The notes beneath the pieces were generated by a model. The model searched no databases. It had not been told where the DNA came from and saw only the letters and a program-made list of their open reading frames with translations. Below are positions 50,673 through 59,734 of a stretch of 64,000 nucleotides of DNA, in pieces (positions within the stretch are counted from its first letter, which is position 1; each line of letters opens with the position of its first letter). This DNA comes from Bradyrhizobium sp. CIAT3101 (GTDB lineage: Bacteria; Pseudomonadota; Alphaproteobacteria; Rhizobiales; Xanthobacteraceae), in NCBI RefSeq assembly GCF_029714945.1, contig NZ_CP121634.1, forward strand, positions 2,315,001-2,379,000, given 5' to 3'. A program made the position numbers and the translations under genes.

Positions 50673-51742
50673 CGCGGCCTGATCTCCGCGTATTTCACCA
50701 TCGCCTTGTCGAACTTCCGCTTGAACAGCCACATCGCGCCCAGAATCTCGCGGAAGCTGGCCGAACTTCGCGCGCGGTCGGTCCTGCCGAAGGCGAAGAT
50801 GCTGTTGTTGCGCAGGTGCTTCATGATGGTGGGGTCTGACACCCGGTAGTTCAGCAGGTCGCCCGACCTCAGTGCCGAGCGCGTCGGGGTCGGGATGATC
50901 TGGATCAGTTCGAACAGCTTCATCTGCTCGATCGGATCGGGCAACGTCTTCACGATCGCCGGGATTTCGGCAAACAGCTCCGCATGCGCGTTCATGAGGC
51001 CGTCGCGCACATTGGTCCAGTGGTTGAAGCGGCGATCAGTGCCGCGGGACCGCGCCTCTTCCTTGTCGTCGCGCGCGTTCAATGCGGGATCGGCGGCCGC
51101 GATCGTGCCCTTGATGGCCTCCCATTTGCGCTGGCCGTTGCGGTCCTCGGACGGGCCGGTCTGCAGGCTGCCCATGTAGGTGTTCGAGCGCGCATTGCGG
51201 ACGTTCTGCTTGCCGTTGGTCTCGGCATAGAACAGCCCCAGACTGATGAGGCCGGCTGCGCTGGCGTCCGCAGGCGAAAGCCCCTTGGCACGCGCAATCG
51301 CAGCGCCGAGATCGATGACGTCCTTGAACGGCGTTGCCGAGTTCTGTGCGTTCGCGGGCGGCGCCTCCATGACCTCGAAGATGTCAGCGTATTCGTCGAC
51401 CAGCGGCTCGATCGCGGCATCGAAATAGGCTGGCGGAATCCCGAACTTGTTCGGCTTGCCGATCCGCGACGGCACGGCGTCGGTGAGATCCTTGTAAGCG
51501 CTGATCATTGCGACGCGCGCAAGATACAAGGCCTGGCCGGGCAGGTTGGGCAGCGGCTGCTTCGCCTCGATCTGGCGGCGGCGCTCGCCAAGGATCGATT
51601 TGAAATCGCCGAGCGCGCGATCGTAGGCGGCTTGCGCGTCTGATTGCGTTGCCGTGGACGTTTGCGCTTTGCCGGTGACAGGCATTGCGAGGAAGAGGGT
51701 GAGCGCCGCGATGGCCGCGGCTGCGTGGCGTTGTGGTTGCAT
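50669..51742 (-). CDS. Exported hypothetical protein with possible lysozyme-like core
   Basis: 357 residues with a Sec signal peptide (AMPVTGKAQ). A mid-protein segment (GLFYAETNGKQNVRNARSNTYMGSLQTGPSEDRNGQRKW) is reminiscent of lysozyme/transglycosylase folds, but I cannot assign a family. A ribosome site GGGAG precedes the ATG at 51742. It overlaps the end of the peroxidase gene by 4 bases and has its own PhoB-box-like repeat 133 bases upstream. Confidence 0.8.
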   Translation of the reverse strand: MQPQRHAAAAIAALTLFLAMPVTGKAQTSTATQSDAQAAYDRALGDFKSILGERRRQIEAKQPLPNLPGQALYLARVAMISAYKDLTDAVPSRIGKPNKFGIPPAYFDAAIEPLVDEYADIFEVMEAPPANAQNSATPFKDVIDLGAAIARAKGLSPADASAAGLISLGLFYAETNGKQNVRNARSNTYMGSLQTGPSEDRNGQRKWEAIKGTIAAADPALNARDDKEEARSRGTDRRFNHWTNVRDGLMNAHAELFAEIPAIVKTLPDPIEQMKLFELIQIIPTPTRSALRSGDLLNYRVSDPTIMKHLRNNSIFAFGRTDRARSSASFREILGAMWLFKRKFDKAMVKYAEIRPR

Positions 51743-52065
51743 CGCGGGCTCCCGGGTCGGTCGATTCGTTCGCTGCTGCGAGCGTAAGCATCAAGGTGCA
51801 GCTTGGCGAGGCGCAACTCCTGATCGGTCCGCGTTGCGCCGAAACTCCGTAGAAAAACGGATCAATCCGTCAGGCTGACAGGAAGCTGACAAAACGCACC
51901 TGCGATTCGCAAGAGAACTTTACGATTAAGTAGCGCGGCATCTGCAGAATGCTCCGTCTCATCGGGAGCGATGCGCGACCCGTGCGTTGGTTCCTGGCGT
52001 CGGTTTCGCTTCCAGAAATTCCTCTTAGTGATTGATCAAACAAAGAGTCGGGCGAGGGCTTGGCA
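51743..52065. other. Divergent intergenic region with a Pho-box-like site
   Basis: 323 bases between the reverse-strand secreted protein and the forward TadG-like gene. The only distinct signal is the direct repeat at 51875-51892. A short dyad TTGATCAA lies near 52033. No gene is supportable. Confidence 0.5.
51875..51892 (-). promoter_or_regulatory. Second PhoB-box-like direct repeat
   Basis: On the reverse strand TTGTCAGCTTCCTGTCAG has two 7-base units with the right 4-base gap, 11 of 14 matches to the Pho box. It scores better in this orientation, facing the 50669-51742 gene. It could still serve the forward TadG-like gene. Confidence 0.5.
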
Positions 52066-53628
52066 ATGGCAGTTCCCGGAACGATCCACCATGTAGCCCG
52101 GCTCGTCTCGCGATTGAAGCGCGACTCCAGAGGCAACGTTGCCGCCATGTTTGCGATCGCACTGGTGCCGCTGATCGCCTCGATCGGATGCGCCATCGAC
52201 TACAGCATGGCAACGCGCATCAAGGCCAAGCTGCAGGGTTCGGCGGATTCGGCGGGCGTGGCGTCGATCTCGGTGAACTCGGCCGGCTACAACGCGGCGA
52301 TGGCGATGACGTCGAATGGATCCGTTGGCGCCGGCGTCACGGAAGCGAACAACGTCTTCAACGGAAATGCTGCGACGTTCTCCGGCAGCTACACCAATCT
52401 CGGTGTGACAAGCACGGTCACCAAGACCGGTAACAAGCTCGTCTCGAACGTGCAGTTCAGCGCGGATGTGCCTGTCACCTTCATGCAGCTTCTCGGCTAC
52501 AGGAAGCTGACCGTGACCGGCAGCTCGTCCTCGACCACCACGCTGCCGCTGTATCTCGACTTCTACCTGACGCTGGATGTCTCGGGCTCGATGGGTCTGC
52601 CCTCGACCACGGCGGAAGCCCAGCGCATGCAGTCGATCAATCCCGACAACTACCGGCAATACCCGACGGGCTGCACGCTTGCCTGCCATTTCTCGCCGCA
52701 GAACAGCGCCTGCACGGATTCGGGGACGCAGGGCTATCCCACCAACAATTACTGCCTGGGCTATGCGATCTCGCGCGTCAGCCAGAGCGGGTACAGAGGC
52801 CTGCTGCAGACAAAGACCAGCAACCCCATGGGGGTTCAGTTGCCGTCGTCGATCGTCTCCGGATTGCCGAACTCGCTCTACTCCAACCTCGCGACGGTGG
52901 CGAACTGTCCGACTGACGGAACCGATTCCTGCATTCAGTTGCGACTGGACGCCGTCGGCTACGCGGTGAATCAGCTGTTCGTCACGGCGAACAATACCGA
53001 GAAGGTGGCGAACCAGTTTCGCATCGGCCTCTATCCCTTCATCCGCTATCTCTATTCGTACTTCCCGCTGACCAGCAGCATCAACGGGTCGACGACCAAT
53101 TCCTCGACGATCAACTATGCGGCCGCGAACCTCGCGACCTTGCTTGATACCAACATGAATACGAATCTCGGGTCGGGTGGCACGCATATCGACACGGCGC
53201 TGTCGAGCGTGAACACGTTGATCACGAGCGTGGGCGACGGCAGTGCGTGGAACAACACGCTGCCCTACGTCTTCCTCGTGACTGATGGTGCGCAGGATCC
53301 GCAGGTGAAGGGCGTTCCGAACGGCTCGTGGTCGGGCAGCAACCATGCCACGACGATTGATCCGGCCACGTCGTGTACGCCGCTGAAGAACCGCGGCGTC
53401 ATCATCTCCGTGCTCTACATTCCCTATCAGAAGATCAATCCGGTCAACACGTCCTTCGCCGGAGACGAGGACGACTATGCCAACTGGAACATCCCGAACA
53501 TTCCGGCGAGCCTGCAGAACTGCGCCTCGCCGGGCTTCTTCTACACCGCGAACACGCCGGCCGACATCACGGCGGCGTTGAACGCGATGTTCAATCATGC
53601 GGTGCAGGAAGCCCGCATCACCAACTAG
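52066..53628 (+). CDS. TadG-like protein with von Willebrand A domain
   Basis: 520 residues from the ATG at 52066 (ribosome site GAGGG; a TTG 6 bases upstream is possible). The N-terminal RDSRGNVAAMFAIALVPLIASIGCAIDYSMA is the TadE/TadG-type hydrophobic helix. A von Willebrand A domain follows with the metal motif DVSGSMG near residue 171. The rest is Ser/Thr/Asn-rich. TadG proteins belong to Flp pilus machines at the cell envelope, but no other tad gene is nearby. It converges on the flavin monooxygenase gene with a 4-base overlap. Confidence 0.9.
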   Translation: MAVPGTIHHVARLVSRLKRDSRGNVAAMFAIALVPLIASIGCAIDYSMATRIKAKLQGSADSAGVASISVNSAGYNAAMAMTSNGSVGAGVTEANNVFNGNAATFSGSYTNLGVTSTVTKTGNKLVSNVQFSADVPVTFMQLLGYRKLTVTGSSSSTTTLPLYLDFYLTLDVSGSMGLPSTTAEAQRMQSINPDNYRQYPTGCTLACHFSPQNSACTDSGTQGYPTNNYCLGYAISRVSQSGYRGLLQTKTSNPMGVQLPSSIVSGLPNSLYSNLATVANCPTDGTDSCIQLRLDAVGYAVNQLFVTANNTEKVANQFRIGLYPFIRYLYSYFPLTSSINGSTTNSSTINYAAANLATLLDTNMNTNLGSGGTHIDTALSSVNTLITSVGDGSAWNNTLPYVFLVTDGAQDPQVKGVPNGSWSGSNHATTIDPATSCTPLKNRGVIISVLYIPYQKINPVNTSFAGDEDDYANWNIPNIPASLQNCASPGFFYTANTPADITAALNAMFNHAVQEARITN

Positions 53629-55118
53629 CCCGCCGCCCGGTACTCCGGCGCCGACGACAGGAATTTTGCATAGGCATCGGCGTCGGGCGGCAGGAAGTGT
53701 CCGGCGAGCCCGCCGCGCTTCTGCGTCTTGGTGCCGATGTCGGCCATCAGCTCGTCGAAATGGCGATAGTGATAAGGCGCGACGCACAAGCCGCCATAGA
53801 CGCCGGCGGCCGGCCGCTCCACGCGCTTGAAGTGCAGCATCATCTCGATGTTGTCGCGCATCTGCTGCGCCGTCGGCTGCCTGGCGAGTTGCCCGTCGGC
53901 ATAGCGCACCAGCCAGTTCGCGGCGAGATCGGCGCAGAGCACGGTGCAGAACGACGAGTTGAAGCCGACGAAGCCGAGGTCGGGCAGATCAGGGTTGGCG
54001 ATCAGGCGATAGAGCCGGTACTGCCCGTCCGCATCGACCAGCTTTTGCTGATAGGCATCCGGCAGGAAGGGTACGCCGAGCTTGTAGCCGATCGCGAGCA
54101 CGGCGATGTCGGCGCTGATGCGCTCGCCGCCGCTCATCACGATGGTGTCGCCTTCGTGGTGGTCGAAGCTGCCGAACACGGCCTTGATCCGGCCATCGGC
54201 GACCATCGGGTAGAAGCCGGGTGTTGCGATCGGTACCGAGCAGTTGACGCCATCCTCGATCCTCTCCTTCGGCACCATCCTGCACTTGTTGAGCTTGAGC
54301 TGCGCCTTCAACAGGCTCTCGAGCCCGCGCCAGTTTGCCCAGATCAGGGGCGCGGCGATGCGGTACGCCAGCTGCGACATCGCGCCGATGCCCCAGCCCG
54401 GAAACATCTCCTCCTGCGCGCGGATGTAGAGGATGCGCTTGAAGTTCACGAGCCCCCCGATGAAATAGGGGATGCGCCAGACCGGCTCGCGCATCACGAT
54501 GGTGACCTCGCGCGCGCCTGATTTCACCGCGTTCACCGCGATGTCGGTCGCCGACTTCGATCCGCCGAGCACGACGACGCGACGTCCCTTGGCCAGCGTG
54601 GGATCGCTGTATTTCGACGAATGCAGGATCTGTCCGCCCTGCGCCAGAAAGCCGTCCTCGCCGGGGCAATGCAGCTCGCGCGGCTCGTTGAACTGCCCGG
54701 TGCACACCGCGACGAAATCGAAATCCTCGTTCGTGGTGGCGCCGTCCTTGCCGGCTAGCGCGAGCGTCCAGCCTGGTCTGCCGTCAGTGCGCGGCGCCAT
54801 GCCGGCCACGCCAGTGTTGAGGCGCAGCATGCGGTCGAGACCGAAGCTTTTCGCGTAGTCGGCGAGGTAGGCGTGGACCTGCGGCCCGGTCGGCCATTCC
54901 GGATAGGAGTCTGGCATGGCGCGATCCGTGTAGCGGTAGAGATCCTTGGGGCTTTGCGTCTGCACCTCCGGATAGGAGCGCGCCGGCTCCCAGACGCCGC
55001 CGAGATCGGCGCTACGCTCGACGATGGTGACGCGGTGGCCGCGGGCGGAGAACGCTTTTGCTGTGGCGAGGCCGGAGACGCCGGCGCCGATCACGCAGAC
55101 ATGCTTTGGGCTGACCAT
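53625..55118 (-). CDS. Flavin-containing monooxygenase-like oxidoreductase
   Basis: 497 residues. The FAD Rossmann motif is at residues 8-13 (VIGAGVSGLATAKAF), and a second nucleotide-binding motif VVVLGGSKSATDIAVNA is near residue 180. The pattern is that of bacterial FMO/Baeyer-Villiger-type enzymes using NADPH and O2. Substrate unknown. It lies 108 bases after a cupin gene on the same strand and may be co-transcribed with it. Confidence 0.9.
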   Translation of the reverse strand: MVSPKHVCVIGAGVSGLATAKAFSARGHRVTIVERSADLGGVWEPARSYPEVQTQSPKDLYRYTDRAMPDSYPEWPTGPQVHAYLADYAKSFGLDRMLRLNTGVAGMAPRTDGRPGWTLALAGKDGATTNEDFDFVAVCTGQFNEPRELHCPGEDGFLAQGGQILHSSKYSDPTLAKGRRVVVLGGSKSATDIAVNAVKSGAREVTIVMREPVWRIPYFIGGLVNFKRILYIRAQEEMFPGWGIGAMSQLAYRIAAPLIWANWRGLESLLKAQLKLNKCRMVPKERIEDGVNCSVPIATPGFYPMVADGRIKAVFGSFDHHEGDTIVMSGGERISADIAVLAIGYKLGVPFLPDAYQQKLVDADGQYRLYRLIANPDLPDLGFVGFNSSFCTVLCADLAANWLVRYADGQLARQPTAQQMRDNIEMMLHFKRVERPAAGVYGGLCVAPYHYRHFDELMADIGTKTQKRGGLAGHFLPPDADAYAKFLSSAPEYRAAG

Positions 55119-55226
55119 GGGATGGCTCGCAATCTATGGGTTTCGCGCGCAAGCGATCTCGTTCGGCCGCAAGGCGCGGCCGGCGGACCAGCAAGCGGAT
55201 GAAAGTGGACGAGGAGCGCCAGACGC

Positions 55227-55676
55227 CTAGTCGTTGGCCTCGGGCGGCAGGAAGTCGACCTCATGCAGCGCCGAGATGCGCACGACCTCGGCAGGGTCGG
55301 TCAGATTGTGGAGCTGGTTGAACAGCGCCTCCAGCTTCTGCATCGGCGAGACCCAGAACAACGCGCGGCACGGCTTGTCGGACTTGTTGAAATAGCCGTG
55401 CGGAATGCCGCGTGGCATGCGCACGAGATCACCGGCATGGGCCTTGACCCATTTTCCGTCGAGCTTGAGGTCGAGCGTCCCTTCCTGCACCAGGATGAAC
55501 TCGTCCTGGGTCGGATGGATGTGCACCGGCACGAACTGGCCGGGGTCACTGTTGGTCTCGAATGCGAAAGTGGACTCGGTGACGGCCTTGGGGAAGTAGA
55601 CCTGACCCAGGATGTTCCAGGTCTTGCCGCCATAGCCTGTACCGTTTGCGGTAATGCCCTTTTCGAGTGCAGTCAT
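55227..55676 (-). CDS. Cupin domain protein
   Basis: 149 residues, single cupin. The metal-binding His/His/Glu and His are visible in VHIHPTQDEFILVQEG and MPRGIPHGYFN. It could be a small-molecule binding or dioxygenase-type cupin. It sits divergent from an AraC gene 182 bases away and upstream of the flavin monooxygenase, suggesting a regulated catabolic pair. Confidence 0.92.
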   Translation of the reverse strand: MTALEKGITANGTGYGGKTWNILGQVYFPKAVTESTFAFETNSDPGQFVPVHIHPTQDEFILVQEGTLDLKLDGKWVKAHAGDLVRMPRGIPHGYFNKSDKPCRALFWVSPMQKLEALFNQLHNLTDPAEVVRISALHEVDFLPPEAND

Positions 55677-55858
55677 GCTCGCCTCCTGTTGGATTCCTGC
55701 CAGGATGGAGCTTCGGCCACGCCCGGGCGGCTGTCTATCCGCTAAACGAATCCGTCGCGGCGGTTGCCATGCAGCACGACGATTTTGCGACGCGGCCCTT
55801 TTCGCGTCCGCGGAACTATTATAGGCTTAAAGCAATTCCGTGACGCGAAGCGTGGTCG

Positions 55859-56887
55859 ATGATGTCCGCAGCCGTGCAGGAAATGAGCACGACAACGCCC
55901 GTAGCCGAACGGCTGGCGGGCTTCGCTCGCGTCACCACCGATGATGTCGACGAGGCGGCCGAGCAGATCGGGCGCATCTTCTGTCCGCACGATCTCAAGC
56001 CGGCGCAGGCCCGCGCTTCCGGATTTTCGGCGCGGCACAATTGCGCGGCGTTCGACGGCTTTTCCATCAACTACGTTGCCTATGGTGGGACTGTCAGCAT
56101 CGATCCGGGGTGCCTCGACCGCTTCTTCCTGGTCCAGATCCCGCTCACGGGCACCGCCCACATTTGTGCGGGGGCCGGCGGCTTCGACGCCGCGCCGGAC
56201 CGGACGGCGTCGCTGCTGTCGCCGACGGTCCCGACCCGGATGACGTGGCGCGACTGTGCGCAAGCGATTTTGCTGCTGGACCGTCGCATGGTTGAGCAGC
56301 GCGCCGCGGCGCTGTCGGGCAGGGCGGCCGGCGCGGTCGAGTTCGATCCCGTGATCGACCTGAACGCGCCGTCCGGCCGCCAGCTGCAAACGAGCCTTGC
56401 CGAGCTGATGAGGCTCGCCGAGCGGCTCGGACGGTCCGGCCGGCTTTCCCCAGTTGCGATGGCTGATTGGCGCGAGGTGCTGCTCGATCGCCTCCTCAAT
56501 GGCCAGCGGCATGGCCTGTCGGATGCGATCAGGACGTTCTCAGGACAGGCCGAGCGCCTGCCACGCGCACTCCGCGCCGCACGGGACCATCTTGCGGAAA
56601 ATGCCGGCGAGCCGCTCGATCTCGCGCAGCTTGCGGACGCATCCGGCATCGGCATCCGCGCGCTCCAGCTCGGCTTCCGCCGTCATTTCGGCGTGTCGAT
56701 CTCGGAGATGCTGCTCGATATGCGTCTTGCCGGTCTTCATGCGAGGCTCGCGCAGTCTTCGCCAGACGTTTCCATCACCGACATCGCTTTCGATCTCGGC
56801 TTCACGCATCTCGGCCGCATGGCCGGAGCGTACCGCGAAAAATTCGGCGAGACGCCGTCGGCAACTCTGCGACGGCGGATGAGCTAA
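55859..56887 (+). CDS. AraC family transcriptional regulator
   Basis: 342 residues. The N-terminal domain resembles the AraC-binding-like domain of the benzoate/XylS/FeaR group. The C-terminal AraC domain (about 235-338) ends DIAFDLGFTHLGRMAGAYREKFGETPSATL. Two ATG codons (55859 and 55862) are possible starts. It is divergent from the cupin-monooxygenase genes and is probably their activator. It converges on the histidine kinase gene. Confidence 0.93.
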   Translation: MMSAAVQEMSTTTPVAERLAGFARVTTDDVDEAAEQIGRIFCPHDLKPAQARASGFSARHNCAAFDGFSINYVAYGGTVSIDPGCLDRFFLVQIPLTGTAHICAGAGGFDAAPDRTASLLSPTVPTRMTWRDCAQAILLLDRRMVEQRAAALSGRAAGAVEFDPVIDLNAPSGRQLQTSLAELMRLAERLGRSGRLSPVAMADWREVLLDRLLNGQRHGLSDAIRTFSGQAERLPRALRAARDHLAENAGEPLDLAQLADASGIGIRALQLGFRRHFGVSISEMLLDMRLAGLHARLAQSSPDVSITDIAFDLGFTHLGRMAGAYREKFGETPSATLRRRMS

Positions 56888-56906
56888 CGAGCGGCGCCGG
56901 CAAGGT

Positions 56907-58760
56907 TCATTTTCGCGATCGCGTCGCGCTCTCGTCGGTCTCCTGCTTGCGCAAGAACCCTTCGACCTCGGCCTGCACCGAATAGGGCGTCGGGATCGGG
57001 TCGCCTGCCGCATCGACGGCGGTATCGAGCGAGCGGCGCAGCATGCGGGCGAGCTCGGCCTTGCGGTAGGGTTTTGTCAGAAGCGGCGCACCCTTGGTGG
57101 CCTGTCCCAGCCCATGCGGGGAGTCGTGGGCATAACCCGACGTGAACAGCACCCGCAAGGAGGGGCGCGCAGCCACCATCTCGTCGGCGAGCTCCCGTCC
57201 GTTCAAGGCGCCCGCCATCACGATATCGGTGAAGAGCAGATCGAAGGACGTCCCCTCCGCCGCGATGGCGAGGGCGTCGGCTGCGTTGGTGGCCGGAATG
57301 ACCTTGTAGCCGAGGCTTTCGAGCTGGACCGTGACGTAGCGACGGACATCGCGGTCGTCCTCGACGCACAGGATGGTCTCCGTCCCGCCCACGATCTTGC
57401 GCTCGTCATAGCCGGTCGGGCGAAGCACGCTGGTCTCGGCCTTCGGCAGGTAGATCGTGAATGTCGTGCCGCCGCCTTCTTCCGATCTGACCTTGATGCC
57501 GCCGCCCGACTGCTTGACGAAGCCGAACACCATGCTGAGCCCGAGGCCCGTGCCCTTGCCGACCTCCTTGGTCGAGAAGAACGGATCGAAGATGCGTTCC
57601 AGGATCGCCTGCGGAATGCCCGTGCCGGTGTCGGCAATCTGGATCTCGACATAGTCGCCGGCATAGCCGGCGCCGACCGCGACGGCCTCGCGCACGCCGA
57701 ACACCACGTTGCGCGTCGTCAGCGTCAGCCTGCCGCCTTCAGGCATTGCGTCGCGGGCGTTGATCGCGAGGTTGAGCAGCGCCGAGGAGAGCTGCCCGCG
57801 GTCGGCGAAGGCGAGCCAGATGGTGCCGTCGAGCCTCTTCACGATCTCGATCTTCTTGTCGAAGGTCGCCAGCATCAGCTTGGCGAGCTCCTCGAGCAGG
57901 TCGTTGACGTCGATATCGGCCGGCTGCAGCGCCTGCTTGCGCGCAAAGGACAGCAGGCTCGAGGTCAGTGCCGCGCCGCGATCGGCGGCCTCGCTGATCA
58001 GCTTGGTGATGGTGGCGAGCGGCGGGTTGTCCTTCACGGCATCGGCGAGGATCTCGATCGTGCCCGTGATCACCGTGAGCATGTTGTTGAATTCATGGGC
58101 GATGCCGCCGGTGAGCTGGCCGACCGCTTCCATCTTCTGCGCCTGGATCAGCTGTTCCTCGGCGGCGCGCTTCTGGGTGATGTCCTTGACGAAATTGTTG
58201 ATGACGGTGCGCCCGCCGAGCTGGAGCGTGGTGCTCGACGCCTCGATCAGGATCTCGTCGCCCTCCCGGTGCAGCAGGGTTGCCTCGAAGCGGATGCCGA
58301 TCGGCGTATGCGAGAGCTCCGGCAGAAGCCGCATCATGCGTTGCCTGAAACCGTCGCGGAGCGGCTCGGCGATGAGGAGATTGACGACGTCAGTGCCGAG
58401 CGCCTCCTCGCGCGTCCATCCGGTCAGCGCCTCGGCCTGGACGCTCCACTCCAGGATGATCCCGTTCGCGTCGGTCTGGACGAAAGCATCCAGAGCAGTC
58501 TTGATGACGGCCTGGGTCATCTGCGCGCTCGACTGCGCCTGCTCGGCCAGTTGTGCGGCCATGCGCTTGTCCTGAGCCGTCTCGATCGTGCGCGTGCAGA
58601 GCCGGGCGATCAGCAGTGCGACGGCGCCGCTTGCGAGCAGGGCAACGATCTCCGCAACGCCGAACCCCGGGCCGGCCACGGCATAAGAGACGAGGAGTGC
58701 CGCGGCGGTCACGACGACCTGCGCGGCCATCGCGAGTGTCAGAAGCCCCCTGAGTTTCAT
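56907..58760 (-). CDS. Hybrid sensor histidine kinase with PAS and receiver domains
   Basis: 617 residues from the ATG at 58760. Two N-terminal membrane helices (about 5-50) are followed by a PAS domain (about 85-200). Next come the kinase domain, with phospho-His in GGIAHEFNNMLTVI near residue 225 and G boxes IADTGTGIP and GTGLGLSMVFGF, and a C-terminal receiver (about 475-590, phospho-acceptor Asp in LLFTDIVMAG). It senses an unknown signal; no partner regulator is next to it. Confidence 0.93.
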   Translation of the reverse strand: MKLRGLLTLAMAAQVVVTAAALLVSYAVAGPGFGVAEIVALLASGAVALLIARLCTRTIETAQDKRMAAQLAEQAQSSAQMTQAVIKTALDAFVQTDANGIILEWSVQAEALTGWTREEALGTDVVNLLIAEPLRDGFRQRMMRLLPELSHTPIGIRFEATLLHREGDEILIEASSTTLQLGGRTVINNFVKDITQKRAAEEQLIQAQKMEAVGQLTGGIAHEFNNMLTVITGTIEILADAVKDNPPLATITKLISEAADRGAALTSSLLSFARKQALQPADIDVNDLLEELAKLMLATFDKKIEIVKRLDGTIWLAFADRGQLSSALLNLAINARDAMPEGGRLTLTTRNVVFGVREAVAVGAGYAGDYVEIQIADTGTGIPQAILERIFDPFFSTKEVGKGTGLGLSMVFGFVKQSGGGIKVRSEEGGGTTFTIYLPKAETSVLRPTGYDERKIVGGTETILCVEDDRDVRRYVTVQLESLGYKVIPATNAADALAIAAEGTSFDLLFTDIVMAGALNGRELADEMVAARPSLRVLFTSGYAHDSPHGLGQATKGAPLLTKPYRKAELARMLRRSLDTAVDAAGDPIPTPYSVQAEVEGFLRKQETDESATRSRK

Positions 58761-58896
58761 GGTCTTACCAACGACGTCCACCGCGGACCCTCGCGTCCGC
58801 CCTGTCAAATGAGTCCGGCTCCATGTGAGCTACAGACTCCCTGCGGCGGCGTCGAGGGCAATTTCCGTCAGTATCGGGGCGAGCCGTTGCTTTGTG

Positions 58897-59532
58897 TCAA
58901 CTTGCCGGCGAATCGGTCTGGCGCAGCGTCGTGACCCAGATCACACGTGCGGCATGCTGGGTCGGGTTGTCGAACATGTGCGGTACGATGCTCGGAAAAC
59001 GAAAGCTGTCGCCGGCTTCCAGCACATGGGCCTGGTTGTCGAGCCACAGCCGCAGGCTGCCGGAGAGGATGTAGCCGGCCTTCTCGCCGGTGTGCTGCAG
59101 GAAGTCGGTGCCTGAGGAGGCGCCGGGGTTGAGTGTGAGCTCGTAGAGCTCGAGCTGGCCTTTGCCTTCCGGCGTCAGCGCTTCCTTGACGACGCCGCTG
59201 GCGGTGAGCCGCAGCAGGCGCCGGTTGTTCTTGCGCACGATGTAGCGCTGCACGTCGGCGGCGGGATCGCTGGTCTCGAAGAAATAGGAGATCGGCACCT
59301 CGAGCGCGATGCTGAGCAGGCGCAGCGTGCGGATCGACGGCATGGCGCGTGCTCGTTCGAGCTGGCTGATCATGCCGTTGGAGAGGCCGGTCTTGTTGGC
59401 GACGTCCTGGATCGACAGGCCGGCGCGCTGGCGCAGCAGCCGCACGGTCTCGCCGAGCCTCTGGTCGACCGCATCGTCGGCCTCGATCGTCGGGGCGTCT
59501 TTCGGACCATTGGTGTCGCCGCGACCATCCAT
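58897..59532 (-). CDS. XRE family regulator with C-terminal cupin
   Basis: 211 residues from the ATG at 59532 (GGGAGAG ribosome site). The N-terminal helix-turn-helix (about 25-85, GLSIQDVANKTGLSNGMISQLERARAMPSIRTLRLLSIALEV) is followed by a cupin (about 105-205, HTGEKAGYILSGSLRLWLDNQAHVLEAGDSFRFPSIVPHMFDN). This PuuR/YdcN-type layout often controls amino-acid or polyamine catabolism. It is divergent from the ABC transporter genes 202 bases away and probably regulates them. Confidence 0.92.
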   Translation of the reverse strand: MDGRGDTNGPKDAPTIEADDAVDQRLGETVRLLRQRAGLSIQDVANKTGLSNGMISQLERARAMPSIRTLRLLSIALEVPISYFFETSDPAADVQRYIVRKNNRRLLRLTASGVVKEALTPEGKGQLELYELTLNPGASSGTDFLQHTGEKAGYILSGSLRLWLDNQAHVLEAGDSFRFPSIVPHMFDNPTQHAARVIWVTTLRQTDSPAS

Positions 59533-59734
59533 GTCGCTCTCCCGTGCATGACCTTGCCGCCGGAATGGCCGGCGGTGTGAAAAGGTCGCGCATCCTAGCA
59601 ATGCGATTGACAGCTGTATTTAGTCATGATGAACTTTTGATCGAAAAATTTAGAAGCACTAAAGCCCACTCCTGTCCCTTTGCCGGGGTCACGGGGCGCG
59701 GGAGAGGTGCCGCGTGCGGGAACGGAGACTGGTC

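Noticed and set aside
52033..52040. FNR/FixK site (TTGAT-N4-ATCAA) before the TadG-like gene
   Set aside because: TTGATCAA has no 4-base spacer, so it does not fit the FNR/FixK consensus.
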